DNA of 45,960 nucleotides from Bacilli bacterium (GTDB lineage Bacteria > Bacillota_I > Bacilli_A > RFN20 > CAG-826): positions 1-45,960 of the forward strand of contig JAGCCQ010000031.1 of the NCBI GenBank assembly GCA_017651565.1. The letters run 5' to 3'. The notes below the pieces were generated by a model. It did no database searches. It worked only from the letters and a program-made list of their open reading frames with translations, and had not been told where the DNA came from. Shown one piece after another: positions 27,663 to 35,616 of this stretch. A program made the translations under genes and the position numbers. Position 1 is the first letter of the stretch. Each line of letters opens with the position of its first letter.

Positions 27663-28787
27663 ATGGTAGAGATTAGAGAAGTACAAACTAGAAGGGATAG
27701 AAAAGCATTTGTCACATATCCTTTCAAGCTATATAAGGACAACAAATACTATGTTCCACCTCTAAGAGTGGATGAATATAAAATTTTCAATTCTAAGTGT
27801 GACTATGCTGATGTAACAAATAACTGTTTCTTCTTAGCATATAAAGACGGTGAATTAGTTGGTAGAATCCATGGTATTGAACAAAAGCAATACAATGAAA
27901 TCTACAAAACTAAGACTATTAGATTTACTAGATTTGATTCTATTGATGACCAAGAAGTTGCTAATGCATTATTTGATGCAGTAGTGAACTGGGGCAAAGC
28001 TAAAAATATGGACAACATCGTTGGTCCATTAGGTTTCTCAGACATGGAAAGAGAAGGTCTTCTTATTGAAGGCTTCGAAGAGAAACAAACTTATGCTGAA
28101 CAATATAACTACGATTATTATCAAAAGTTAATTGAAAACTATGGCTTCACTAAAGATGTAGACTGGTTAGAATTCAACTTAACCAAAAAAGAAGACTTAG
28201 ATCCAAGAATGTTTACTATTGGAGATAGACTCATGCAGATGAATAATCTCCATCTCGCTCCAATCGATGGAATATCTCAAGGTAAATATTACGATAAATA
28301 TGGTAGAAAATTCTTTGAATTATTAGACGAGACTTATAAGAAACTTTATGGTGTCGTTCCCGCAAATCCTAAGCTCGTTAAGAATATGATTTCTACATTT
28401 AAATTCTTTATTCCTAAAAAGTACTTTAGAGTAATTGTAGACAAAGACGATAACTTAATCTCATTTGCTATGTTGATGCCAAGCTTCAGCGAGGCTCTTA
28501 TTAAGAGTAAAGGTAGAATTACCCCTCCATTCATAATTCGTGCCTTAAAAGCTATGAAAAAGCCTAAAATGGTGGACTTTATGCTAGTAGGTGTCCATCC
28601 AGATTTCGCAAATAAGGGTATTCCTTCAGTTTTCCTCAAATTATTCTATCCAATGTTCGATGAAGGCGTTGAGTCATTTGAAACTAATTTAAATTTAGAA
28701 TATAATCATGAAATCATGAACTGTTGGAAATATTTCAACGCAAGACAACACAAGAGAAGAAGATGTTTTAAAAAAGAAATAAATTAA
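27663..28787 (+). CDS. GNAT-fold acyltransferase-like protein (YghO-type)
   Basis: A 374-residue protein of the YghO-like GNAT group. The N-terminus EIREVQTRRDRKAFVTYPFK and YVPPLRVDE is typical, followed by a GNAT core with FLAYKDGELVGRI, the block GPLGFSDMEREGLLIEGFEE and a second half with VDFMLVGVHPDFANKGIPS resembling the acetyl-CoA-binding strand-loop. YghO-type proteins have no settled function. The start at 27663 is one base after the plsX stop (TAATATG). Its place between plsX and acpP suggests an acyl-ACP or acyl-lipid substrate; this is inference from context. Confidence 0.65.
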   Translation: MVEIREVQTRRDRKAFVTYPFKLYKDNKYYVPPLRVDEYKIFNSKCDYADVTNNCFFLAYKDGELVGRIHGIEQKQYNEIYKTKTIRFTRFDSIDDQEVANALFDAVVNWGKAKNMDNIVGPLGFSDMEREGLLIEGFEEKQTYAEQYNYDYYQKLIENYGFTKDVDWLEFNLTKKEDLDPRMFTIGDRLMQMNNLHLAPIDGISQGKYYDKYGRKFFELLDETYKKLYGVVPANPKLVKNMISTFKFFIPKKYFRVIVDKDDNLISFAMLMPSFSEALIKSKGRITPPFIIRALKAMKKPKMVDFMLVGVHPDFANKGIPSVFLKLFYPMFDEGVESFETNLNLEYNHEIMNCWKYFNARQHKRRRCFKKEIN

Positions 28788-28804
28788 ATGAAGGAGACGA
28801 AATT

Positions 28805-29029
28805 ATGTTAGATGAATTAAAAAAATTAATTAAAGAAGTAATGCCTGACGTTAACACTGATGAAGTTACAGCTGATTCTCAATTAGTCGAAGATCTTCAT
28901 TTCGATAGCTTAGCAGTTATGATGTTAGCTATGAACATTGAAGACGCTTACAAGATTACATTCGATGGACCAATGAATTTCAAGACAGTTGGAGATGTCG
29001 TTGCTTACGTCGAAAACGCTAAAAAATAA
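28805..29029 (+). CDS. acpP: Acyl carrier protein
   Basis: A 74-residue ACP with the phosphopantetheine site S35 in LHFDSLAVMML and an acidic second helix (NIEDAYKI). The usual DSLD/E is DSLA here, which is tolerated in some ACPs. It would carry acyl chains to PlsX, encoded two genes upstream in the same operon. GAAGGAGACG precedes the ATG. No fatty-acid synthase genes are visible in the window. Confidence 0.93.
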   Translation: MLDELKKLIKEVMPDVNTDEVTADSQLVEDLHFDSLAVMMLAMNIEDAYKITFDGPMNFKTVGDVVAYVENAKK

Positions 29030-29060
29030 GGCAATAGTAAGATTGATAATTAATTTATTT

Positions 29061-29100
29061 AAAAAGGATGTTCCAATATTTCACGGCGCATCCTTTTTAT
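29061..29100 (+). terminator. Rho-independent terminator after acpP
   Basis: Ten-bp stem AAAAAGGATG (29061-29070) / CATCCTTTTT (29089-29098) with an 18-nt loop. Confidence 0.8.
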
Positions 29101-29114
29101 TAACGCTTGCTACA

Positions 29115-29143
29115 TTGAAGAAGTTTTATTCTAAATATATAAT
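29115..29143 (+). promoter_or_regulatory. Promoter of the 164-aa lipoprotein gene
   Basis: TTGAAG (29115-29120), exactly 17 nt, TATAAT (29138-29143). Predicted start ~29150, leaving a ~7-nt leader without a ribosome site. Confidence 0.7.
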
Positions 29144-29156
29144 TTTTGTATCTTTT

Positions 29157-29651
29157 ATGAAGAAAATTTTCATTTTACTTCCATTGCTTGCTTTATCTTC
29201 ATGCGTTTCAGAATATAAAAGAATTAATGACATTCATGAAGGAATATTTTTAGGATACGTAGAAGATACATCTAGAAAAATTTGCCTAGAAGTTAAATAT
29301 TTAGAAGATTGGGATGAGTTTGATAAAGCAAATGGATTTAATGTTGTTAAAGATAGTTTCGGAGTATCGCGATATAGACTAAACTTATATGAGTTGCTCG
29401 ATGATGATAGTAAAGGGCAAGAGTATAATTTTTATAATTTAGTAGAAGCAGAAGAATCCAAAAACGAGGAATATTATTGGTACAAGGACGCTAATATGTC
29501 TACTTTTAAACCTATTACCAGTAGAAACCATACTACTCTGTATTATGACGCTTATTATTTAATTGATTATCATGATTTAAAAGGCGAACTAGAGTTTTCT
29601 ATAAAATTATATACGGAAGAAAAATTTAATGATCTTTATTCAAATAGTTAA
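29157..29651 (+). CDS. Putative lipoprotein, unknown function
   Basis: A 164-residue protein beginning MKKIFILLPLLALSSC, a textbook lipoprotein signal with lipobox LSSC and lipidated C16. The mature part is acidic, rich in Tyr, Asp, Glu and Asn, and shows no recognised domain. I reject an in-frame upstream start at 28989, which lies inside acpP; the promoter at 29115-29143 sits just before this ATG. The mRNA has almost no leader. It is a single-gene unit between the acpP terminator and the tRNA-Lys gene. Confidence 0.75.
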   Translation: MKKIFILLPLLALSSCVSEYKRINDIHEGIFLGYVEDTSRKICLEVKYLEDWDEFDKANGFNVVKDSFGVSRYRLNLYELLDDDSKGQEYNFYNLVEAEESKNEEYYWYKDANMSTFKPITSRNHTTLYYDAYYLIDYHDLKGELEFSIKLYTEEKFNDLYSNS

Positions 29652-29710
29652 ATGAATTAATGTCGTCTTTATTTAAAATATTCTTAATATTTAAATTATT
29701 ATGTTTAATC

Positions 29711-29739
29711 TTGATATAAAGTGAATTTTCTTATATCAT
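29711..29739 (+). promoter_or_regulatory. Promoter of tRNA-Lys(CUU)
   Basis: TTGATA (29711-29716), 17-nt spacer, TATCAT (29734-29739), 13 nt before the mature tRNA 5' end. Confidence 0.65.
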
Positions 29740-29752
29740 AATTGAGCAAAAT

Positions 29753-29828
29753 GCATTCTTAGCTCAGTTGGTAGAGCACGTGACTCTTAATCTCGGGGTC
29801 CAGGGTTCGAGTCCCTGAGAGTGTACCA
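29753..29828 (+). tRNA. tRNA-Lys (anticodon CUU)
   Basis: A 76-nt cloverleaf with acceptor GCATTCT / AGAGTGT (two G-U pairs), D-arm GCTC/GAGC, anticodon loop CTCTTAA (anticodon CTT), T-arm CAGGG TTCGAGT CCCTG and encoded CCA. The anticodon stem CGTGA / TCTCG has a T-T mismatch at 29:41. A tRNA-Lys(UUU) lies at 33875-33950. Confidence 0.92.
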
Positions 29829-29838
29829 TTTACTTACA

Positions 29839-29866
29839 ACATCCACTGCAATGTGGGTGTTTTTTG
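29839..29866 (+). terminator. Rho-independent terminator after tRNA-Lys(CUU)
   Basis: Stem ACATCCAC (29839-29846) / GTGGGTGT (29853-29860), one G-U pair, followed by TTTTTT. The stretch 29867-29958 shows nothing else certain. Confidence 0.85.
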
Positions 29867-29958
29867 TTATCTCGAAGAGACTTAATTTCTTTTATGTGGC
29901 ATAGATATCTTTTATGCTTTATATACTTTTATAGTTATTTAAAAGCGGGGACTATTAA

Positions 29959-30339
29959 ATGAGTAATAATGATGGTGGTGGAATCTGGGGTTTCTTTAGA
30001 AAATTCTTTAAGCCACAGGAAAGCAAAGTTCATACAAAAGAGCATGAAGCCTTGGATGATGAAGATAAAATAATTGAAGATATTTTAATAATTAGTTCTC
30101 ATATTTTTAAATACGAACAATGGAATAATGTTGGAAAAATAGAAGCTAGAAATAGCTATGAATATAAGGCTTATTTAGCAGATGGTAGAGTTCAAGAATA
30201 TCAACTTGACTGGTATTTAAGAGGAAATGACGAGTTGAAAGAACGTTTGAACGAGATTGAATGCCTTTGGTATAGAAGTGATGAAAACTATATTTTCGAA
30301 GAATTAACAAACAAATCAATCGAATTCTTTAAAAAATAA
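29959..30339 (+). CDS. Hypothetical protein, 126 aa
   Basis: No family recognised. The N-terminus is glycine-rich then basic-aromatic (GGGIWGFFRKFFKPQ) and could touch the membrane surface, but there is no true signal or span. The rest is acidic and mixed helix/strand, with NSYEYKAYLADGRVQEYQLD resembling one antiparallel beta pair. A GGGG-type ribosome site lies upstream. It is transcribed alone and converges on the LemA-like gene across a shared hairpin. Confidence 0.6.
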   Translation: MSNNDGGGIWGFFRKFFKPQESKVHTKEHEALDDEDKIIEDILIISSHIFKYEQWNNVGKIEARNSYEYKAYLADGRVQEYQLDWYLRGNDELKERLNEIECLWYRSDENYIFEELTNKSIEFFKK

Positions 30340-30346
30340 ATAAAAA

Positions 30347-30366
30347 CGGACTATTCGAGAAGTCCG
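30347..30366. terminator. Bidirectional terminator between convergent genes
   Basis: CGGACT (30347-30352) / AGTCCG (30361-30366), 8-nt loop. On the minus strand it is followed by TTTTTATTTATTTTTT, a strong tail for the LemA-like gene whose stop codon is inside the stem. On the plus strand the tail is CCTTTT. Confidence 0.75.
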
Positions 30367-30908
30367 CCTTTTGCATTAACTTTTAATTCATCTAGTACAG
30401 TATATGTAACTTCAGTAGTGTAGCCTTCTTTTGCCGCTACAATTTGTTTTGTAGGCCATAGGAATAATTCCTTATTCCATCTTAAGACTAAGTTGTTGTA
30501 ATTTGATTTTACTGAGACTAATTCTCTTTTAAGATTGTTATTTATCTCTATTTGAGTTTTTAACTCTAGATTCTTATCTATAAGTTTTTTTGCTTCTCTA
30601 GAAGCTTTCTCTATTAACGATCCTTTTTCGTTTATTGGCAAGTCTTTTGATATTTCACTAAACGGCCATTTAGCGAATCTATCTACTTCATTTAATGTAT
30701 CAATTCTTTGATTAAGAATGTTGTTGAGAAGAGCGTAACAGTCATCTATTTGAGTTTTTAACTCATTTAAGTACTTTTTAGCCTTCTTTTTCATAAACAT
30801 GAATATTATTCCAGGAATAATGAAAAAGACCCAGAGCAGTACCTCAAATGCAATACTACCAGCTCCTATAGTTACTTTCTTTTTCTCTTTTGCAAAAAAT
30901 TCAAGCAT
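30351..30908 (-). CDS. LemA-like membrane protein
   Basis: A 185-residue protein with one N-terminal span (~residues 15-39, VTIGAGSIAFEVLLWVFFIIP...) and a long helical remainder. NQRIDTLNEVDRFAKW, KSNYNNLVLRWNKELFLWPTK and a C-terminal AAKEGYTTEVTY resemble the LemA pattern (QRxDLIPNL..., YNxxVxxYN...FP...A...F). LemA function is unsettled. The similarity is by eye and divergent. No ribosome site precedes the ATG. TAAAAT ends exactly 6 nt upstream, consistent with a leaderless mRNA. Confidence 0.55.
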   Translation of the reverse strand: MLEFFAKEKKKVTIGAGSIAFEVLLWVFFIIPGIIFMFMKKKAKKYLNELKTQIDDCYALLNNILNQRIDTLNEVDRFAKWPFSEISKDLPINEKGSLIEKASREAKKLIDKNLELKTQIEINNNLKRELVSVKSNYNNLVLRWNKELFLWPTKQIVAAKEGYTTEVTYTVLDELKVNAKGGLLE

Positions 30909-30935
30909 ACAAGTATTTTATAAATAAATTTAGAA

Positions 30936-30963
30936 AAGAAAAAGAACACATTAAGCGTTCTTT
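30936..30963 (-). terminator. Terminator of the choline-kinase-like gene
   Basis: On the minus strand AAAGAAC (30963-30957) / GTTCTTT (30947-30941) with a 9-nt loop is followed by TTCTTTT. The stem contains the stop codon. Confidence 0.7.
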
Positions 30964-31811
30964 AAATTCTCATTTGCTTCTTTAGCGTTTGCTAAGAAGA
31001 ATTGTGATACTCCTGAGAAGTCAATTCCGTGAATCTTACCTTCTCCGTTATTGTCTTTAATAAGAGCCATTAAGCACCATTGTAGAGAAATAAATATTCT
31101 CCATAAGTAGTAGCGTTTAATTTGATCAGTAGTAGGGGAGTAATTGAAATAAGCATCCAATAGCTTTCTACCTTCACTTACTGAGTTATTGCCGAATGCA
31201 GCAATATCATAAATTTCATCGTTATTACCAACGAATTCAAAGTCGATCATGTAGTATTTGCCATCACTTGATTTAACAATGTTACTACGTTGGAAATCGT
31301 TATGAGATAAGACTAATTCTTGTTCTTCTAAGAAGATTTGGTTTTCTTTTAAAACATCTAATAGCTCATAGAAGTCATCACCTAATTTTGTGAATTCAAC
31401 AACCAAGTTATAGTATTCAGCTAAACGGGCGAATGGTTTGTAGTCGTGATGAGACTTAGTTTTGGATGAATGGAATGTTTTTAACATTTTTGCGACTGCG
31501 TCGTAATCGAATTCATCAATCTTGTTTAAAGAAATGCCATCGATAAATTCGTGGCACTTAACGCCTGAATCTACATCAAAATAAATGTTCTTAGATGTAA
31601 TGCCTAAATCAGATGCGATTTTTTGAACGAATTTTTCTTCCTTTCTATCGACAACATCATTTGCGTTACCTTGAGGCATAAATAAGACGTAATCTTTACC
31701 TTCAGAAGTGATGATATTTGTTTCATTCATCATGCCGCCTAATAATCTTTCTTTTAGGCTAGCGCTTTTATTTGGGAATATTTCTTTTAATAATGTATCT
31801 AAATTTTTCAT
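30951..31811 (-). CDS. Choline/ethanolamine kinase-like (LicA-type) phosphotransferase
   Basis: A 286-residue protein of the aminoglycoside/choline-kinase fold. The catalytic loop is LSHNDFQRSNIV (H170, N171, D172, N177) and the Mg-binding strand YMIDFEFVGNNDEIYDIA (D190, E192), the LicA/choline-kinase form. It would phosphorylate choline, ethanolamine or another small alcohol for lipid or wall decoration; substrate is not determinable here. I use the ATG at 31811; an in-frame ATG at 31856 lies upstream of a -10 element. TGCTATTAT (extended -10) ends exactly 6 nt before 31811 and no ribosome site is present, so a leaderless mRNA is likely. plsC and dagK, both lipid genes, lie upstream on the same strand. 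Confidence 0.75.
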   Translation of the reverse strand: MKNLDTLLKEIFPNKSASLKERLLGGMMNETNIITSEGKDYVLFMPQGNANDVVDRKEEKFVQKIASDLGITSKNIYFDVDSGVKCHEFIDGISLNKIDEFDYDAVAKMLKTFHSSKTKSHHDYKPFARLAEYYNLVVEFTKLGDDFYELLDVLKENQIFLEEQELVLSHNDFQRSNIVKSSDGKYYMIDFEFVGNNDEIYDIAAFGNNSVSEGRKLLDAYFNYSPTTDQIKRYYLWRIFISLQWCLMALIKDNNGEGKIHGIDFSGVSQFFLANAKEANENLKNA

Positions 31812-31891
31812 GCGTATATAATAGCACAAATCATTTTGAGCAAAAGAGATATACATTTTATTTTTATTATTCTAAGAATGTGAGGAGCAAC

Positions 31892-31911
31892 AAAAAAGGC
31901 CTTAGAGGCCT
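31892..31911 (-). terminator. Terminator after plsC
   Basis: On the minus strand AGGCC / GGCCT (31911-31907 / 31901-31897), 5-nt loop, followed by TTTTTTG. It touches the plsC stop codon. Confidence 0.75.
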
Positions 31912-32731
31912 ATTTTGATAAATCTTTTAACATCATCTCGTGAACTTCATCGCTCAACTGTTTTGCTGTTTTATCTCTAAACTCTTCATAAGGAATTGTT
32001 CTTAAGATATTCATAGTAATTTTACTTGAGTGTAGTGGGAAGTTCTTATGAATTGATTCAGTGTTTTTAAATGTAATAACCACAACTGGACATTTAGCTC
32101 TATATGCAATATTGAAGACTCCCTCGTGGAAATCTCCAAGTATTACGCCATCTTCAGTTCTAGTTCCTTCTGGGAAAACACCGACTGATGAAACATCTCT
32201 TTCGATTAATGATGTTGCTTTCTTCATTTGTTCTAATGATTGGAGTTTATCTTCTCTATCTAATGGTAAGAAACAGCATCTATGCATGAGTCTTCCACCA
32301 AGTGGAATCTTCATATTTGCTCTTTTAGTTAAGAAAGCAATATCTCTTTTGCCGTATAAAGCAGTAACAATCATTGGATCAAATTTAGATTTATGGTTAG
32401 CAACAAGAAGGAATCTACCTCCTCTTGGGAATTTGTCTTTACCTCTGGTTCTTACTTTTATACGTGCATGAAAATTAATAAAGGAAATACCTCTTACAAG
32501 TAAGTTTCTCGCAAATACACTTGGCTTATCGTATTCTTTATCTTTTTTATTGATAATTATACCGACAATATCAGCATAGATCCATAAAAGACCCACACCT
32601 AAAATATAGCCCGCTATAAACAAAACTATCGGTCTATAAATTTCGTAAAATACGTGTACTGGCCAGAATGTGCAAACACCTACAGTACCAAGTACAACTC
32701 CTATGCCAATAATTATAAATTCGAAAAACAT
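31910..32731 (-). CDS. plsC: 1-acyl-sn-glycerol-3-phosphate acyltransferase (PlsC-like)
   Basis: A 273-residue membrane-bound acyltransferase making phosphatidic acid from lysophosphatidic acid. Two N-terminal spans (~5-22 and ~35-58) precede the catalytic HX4D motif ANHKSKFDPM (H113, D118). Motif III FPEGTRTEDG is near residue 186. The N-terminal double-span extension is longer than in compact PlsC proteins. Its start overlaps the dagK stop (TAATG), so both are translated as a pair. Confidence 0.88.
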   Translation of the reverse strand: MFFEFIIIGIGVVLGTVGVCTFWPVHVFYEIYRPIVLFIAGYILGVGLLWIYADIVGIIINKKDKEYDKPSVFARNLLVRGISFINFHARIKVRTRGKDKFPRGGRFLLVANHKSKFDPMIVTALYGKRDIAFLTKRANMKIPLGGRLMHRCCFLPLDREDKLQSLEQMKKATSLIERDVSSVGVFPEGTRTEDGVILGDFHEGVFNIAYRAKCPVVVITFKNTESIHKNFPLHSSKITMNILRTIPYEEFRDKTAKQLSDEVHEMMLKDLSK

Positions 32732-33669
32732 TATTCTTTAGTAGGTGGAACTAATTTAACAGCTCCAGGCATGCATGTGACTTTGAAGTATGAGCCTTTA
32801 GCCATTTCGCCATCAATACAGATATCAATATCTTTCTTAGCGATGATTTCGACTTGCTTACATCTTCTATAAATAACTCTTTTCATGAGTTTTGGGCTAT
32901 CCATATATGTACCTTTTTCATAAGGTCCAAAATATTGAATCATTAATCTTGCTAATGACATTGGTTTCATCATAGCGACATCTAATAATCCATCGGTGTT
33001 ATCACTCTTTGGAGAAGCATGGTACTTACCACCAATAACTTTACCTTGAGCAACAGAACCTAGTAATAATCTTTTTTTGTTTAATTGTTCTCCATCTGCT
33101 TTAAGAACAATTTTATTGAATCTACCTTTGAAGATAGCTGGAACAATAGCACCAGCACCATAAGGATTCTTTTTACCTTTTCTTGCATTGATACTACCAT
33201 AAGCACCAACCATAGCGTCGAAACCAATATTCACAACGTTAATTGAATATAATGGTTCTGCATTTGCATCAGCAGTTTCAATTTTAGAAATATCTACAGG
33301 AATAGCTTCGCCTTTAATTGCCTTAGCAAAACTTCTGCATTTTGGTGCATCTTCATTTTCGATGCCATATACTTTAACGAAATCGTTACCAGTACCACAT
33401 GGAAGAATAGCCATTTCAGCGTTTTTTGCACCGATTAAACCATTAACAACTTCATTAACAGTTCCATCTCCGCCGCATGCGTATACTCTTACAGTATCTT
33501 TAGCATTTTTCTTTAAATATTCTTTTAAGAATGGAATAACGCTCTTAGGACCAGTAGTTTCGTAAACTTCATAGTCTAAACCTTTAAATTCCTCTTTGGC
33601 TGTAGCTAAAAGAGCTTCTTTTTCAGTTGCTTTTCCGGCTGCGCCGTTTACGACGATTAAATGTTTCAT
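32731..33669 (-). CDS. Diacylglycerol / lipid kinase (DgkB-YegS family)
   Basis: A 312-residue soluble lipid kinase. The nucleotide-binding block ACGGDGTVNEVVNGLIG is at 64-80 and LPCGTGNDFVKVYG follows. The C-terminal lobe includes NVVNIGFDAMV and GLLDVAMMKPMS. It would recycle diacylglycerol to phosphatidic acid, matching the coupled plsC. AAAGGGG lies 7 nt before the ATG. The family also includes bactoprenol-like and sphingosine-like kinases, so substrate is not certain. Confidence 0.88.
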   Translation of the reverse strand: MKHLIVVNGAAGKATEKEALLATAKEEFKGLDYEVYETTGPKSVIPFLKEYLKKNAKDTVRVYACGGDGTVNEVVNGLIGAKNAEMAILPCGTGNDFVKVYGIENEDAPKCRSFAKAIKGEAIPVDISKIETADANAEPLYSINVVNIGFDAMVGAYGSINARKGKKNPYGAGAIVPAIFKGRFNKIVLKADGEQLNKKRLLLGSVAQGKVIGGKYHASPKSDNTDGLLDVAMMKPMSLARLMIQYFGPYEKGTYMDSPKLMKRVIYRRCKQVEIIAKKDIDICIDGEMAKGSYFKVTCMPGAVKLVPPTKE

Positions 33670-33745
33670 ATGTATACCCCTTTATATTCATAGAATATAG
33701 CTCAAAAACCCTCTTTTGTCAATTCCGGGAAAGGGCGACGAATAC

Positions 33746-33769
33746 AAAAAAACAGCACTGAGTGCTGTT
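33746..33769 (-). terminator. Terminator of the five-tRNA operon
   Basis: On the minus strand AACAGCAC / GTGCTGTT with a TCA loop and seven T residues. Confidence 0.88.
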
Positions 33770-33780
33770 GTTTTTGAATT

Positions 33781-33867
33781 TGGTGCCCGGGACCGGAATT
33801 GAACCGGTACGATATTACTATCGCAAGATTTTAAGTCTTGTGCGTCTACCTATTCCGCCACCTGGGC
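33781..33867 (-). tRNA. tRNA-Leu (anticodon UAA)
   Basis: An 87-nt class II tRNA with a long variable arm (CGATAGTAATATCG), anticodon loop CTTAAAA, and encoded CCA (33783-33781). The acceptor GCCCAGG / CCCGGGC has an A-C mismatch at 5:68. Last gene of the Val-Tyr-Gln-Lys-Leu cluster. Confidence 0.93.
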
Positions 33868-33874
33868 ATTTAAT

Positions 33875-33950
33875 TGGTCACTCTCTGGAGATTCGAACTC
33901 CAGACCCCTTGATTAAAAGTCAAGTGCTCTACCGACTGAGCTAGAGAGTG
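33875..33950 (-). tRNA. tRNA-Lys (anticodon UUU)
   Basis: A 76-nt cloverleaf, acceptor CACTCTC / GAGAGTG, anticodon stem-loop CTTGA CTTTTAA TCAAG, encoded CCA. Confidence 0.96.
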
Positions 33951-33957
33951 GTTAAGT

Positions 33958-34033
33958 TGGCTGGGGTGACTGGGATCGAACCAGTGAGATGACAGAGTCA
34001 AAGTCTGTTGCCTTACCGCTTGGCTACACCCCA
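33958..34033 (-). tRNA. tRNA-Gln (anticodon UUG)
   Basis: A 76-nt cloverleaf, acceptor TGGGGTG / CACCCCA, anticodon stem-loop ACAGA CTTTGAC TCTGT, encoded CCA. It is a plausible substrate of the GatCAB pathway encoded at 562-3748. Confidence 0.96.
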
Positions 34034-34055
34034 ATCTCCTTATGATAGAAAACTG

Positions 34056-34140
34056 TGGTGGGAGGGGGCAGATTCGAACTGCCGAAACCGATGGTAACAG
34101 ATTTACAGTCTGCCGCGTTTAGCCTCTTCGCTACCCTCCC
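34056..34140 (-). tRNA. tRNA-Tyr (anticodon GUA)
   Basis: An 85-nt class II tRNA, acceptor GGGAGGG / CCCTCCC, anticodon loop CTGTAAA, long variable arm, encoded CCA. Confidence 0.96.
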
Positions 34141-34165
34141 ATTGGAGTCTTTCGCATATAAGATT

Positions 34166-34241
34166 TGGTGGATGCTGAGAGGCTCGAACTCCCGACCCCC
34201 ACCTTGTAAGGGTGATGCTCTCCCAACTGAGCTAAGCATCC
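34166..34241 (-). tRNA. tRNA-Val (anticodon UAC)
   Basis: A 76-nt cloverleaf, acceptor GGATGCT / AGCATCC, anticodon stem-loop CACC CTTACAA GGTG, encoded CCA. First gene of the cluster. Confidence 0.96.
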
Positions 34242-34264
34242 GCTTCCCAAATATGCGCTTTAAT

Positions 34265-34294
34265 AATATATCACTTGATATATAAATAAGTCAA
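34265..34294 (-). promoter_or_regulatory. Promoter of the five-tRNA operon
   Basis: On the minus strand TTGACT (34294-34289), 18-nt spacer, TATATT (34270-34265), about 24 nt before tRNA-Val. Confidence 0.65.
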
Positions 34295-34335
34295 TCAAAA
34301 ATAAGAGTGATTTTTTAATAGATTTAAACTTAAGT

Positions 34336-35616
34336 TTAATAGCCTTTTTTACCTAATAAATGGAACATATTTTTCTTATAAACTTCGACACCAGGTTGGT
34401 TAAATGGATTGATATCGAGCAAATATGCACTCATTGCGCAGGCTCTCATAAAGAAGTAGAAGAGATAGCCAAGAGTCTCAGCATCTAACTTATCTATGTA
34501 GATTACATTACATGGAACTCCGCCTGTTTCTTCGTGAGCTTGTAATGTACCTTCAAAAGCTTTTTGATTAACGAAAGCTAAATCTTTACCTTTTAAATAA
34601 TTAAGTCCATCAAGATCATCTTCGGTTTCAGGAATCTTAATATCTTCATTTGGATTAACAACATTGATGATAGTTTCGAATAGGATAGGAGAACCATCTT
34701 GAATGAATTGACCTAAACTATGTAAATCTGTTGAGAAAGTCGCGCTTGCAGGGAATAAGCCCTTCTTTTCTTTACCTTCTGATTCACCGAATAATTGTTT
34801 TAACCATTCAGAGATTTGAGTCATTTGTGGCTCATATGTAACGTACATTTCTACAGGATAGTGGTTGCGTAACATATAATCTCTACTTACTGCGTATCTA
34901 TAACAAATATTGTTTTTAATATCATCGTTATCAAAATCCTTACGAGCTTTAGCAGCGCCTTCAATCATAGCTTTTACATCAACGCCTGCAACAGCAAGTG
35001 GGAAAGTACCTACTGCAGTAAGAACGCTATATCTTCCGCCAATATCTCCAGGAAGAACATAAGTTGCGTATCCTTCGATATTACATAGAGTTTTTAAAGC
35101 ACCTTTTTCTTTATCAGTAGTAGCGTAGATTGCTTTTTTTGCTTTTTCTTTACCCACTTGTGATTCTAACAAATCTTTTAAAAGTCTAAATGAGATACTA
35201 GTTTCAGTAGTGGTGCCAGATTTAGAAATAACGTTAATTGCGAAATTCTTACCTTTTAAATATTTGAGTACTTGTGCGACATAGTTAGGAGAGAAAGTTT
35301 GACCCATGAAAATAATTTCCATTTTGTCATCACTTTTTAATCCCTTAAGTGCATCAAGAGCACATTTAGCGCCTAAATAAGATCCGCCAATTCCGCAGAC
35401 AACTAAAATATCAAAATTATCTCTAGCATATTTAGCGTCAGCGATAATCCTATCTAATTCTTCTTTATCGTAATTGACTGGCCAATCAGCCCAACCGAGG
35501 TAATCATTACCTGCACCGGTTTTATCATCAATCATTTTATTTATTCTTGTTACCTCACTTTGGTAGGAAGCGAGTATGTTTTCATCAATTTTTTTATTTA
35601 ATCTTAGTTTAATCAT
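34336..35616 (-). CDS. pgi: Glucose-6-phosphate isomerase
   Basis: A 426-residue phosphoglucose isomerase of the shorter Bacillota type. Conserved blocks are VVCGIGGSYLGAKCALDALK, ISKSGTTTETSISFRLL, LPGDIGGRYSVLTAVGTFPL, SLGQFIQDG and NPFNQPGVEVYKKN. The enzyme interconverts glucose-6-P and fructose-6-P. I prefer the ATG at 35616: GGAG lies 6 nt before it, whereas the ATG at 35622 directly abuts that site. The start overlaps the S1-protein gene by 8 bp. Downstream, AAACTTAAGTTT at 34325-34336 is a palindrome but lacks a T-run, so I do not call a terminator. Confidence 0.94.
   Translation of the reverse strand: MIKLRLNKKIDENILASYQSEVTRINKMIDDKTGAGNDYLGWADWPVNYDKEELDRIIADAKYARDNFDILVVCGIGGSYLGAKCALDALKGLKSDDKMEIIFMGQTFSPNYVAQVLKYLKGKNFAINVISKSGTTTETSISFRLLKDLLESQVGKEKAKKAIYATTDKEKGALKTLCNIEGYATYVLPGDIGGRYSVLTAVGTFPLAVAGVDVKAMIEGAAKARKDFDNDDIKNNICYRYAVSRDYMLRNHYPVEMYVTYEPQMTQISEWLKQLFGESEGKEKKGLFPASATFSTDLHSLGQFIQDGSPILFETIINVVNPNEDIKIPETEDDLDGLNYLKGKDLAFVNQKAFEGTLQAHEETGGVPCNVIYIDKLDAETLGYLFYFFMRACAMSAYLLDINPFNQPGVEVYKKNMFHLLGKKGY

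Noticed and set aside
28989..29156. Longer N-terminus for the 164-aa lipoprotein
   Set aside because: It would begin inside acpP and run through the acpP terminator; the lipoprotein signal and promoter fit the ATG at 29157.
33762..34285. Protein-coding frames across the tRNA cluster
   Set aside because: They are translations of tRNA genes on both strands with no coding signals.
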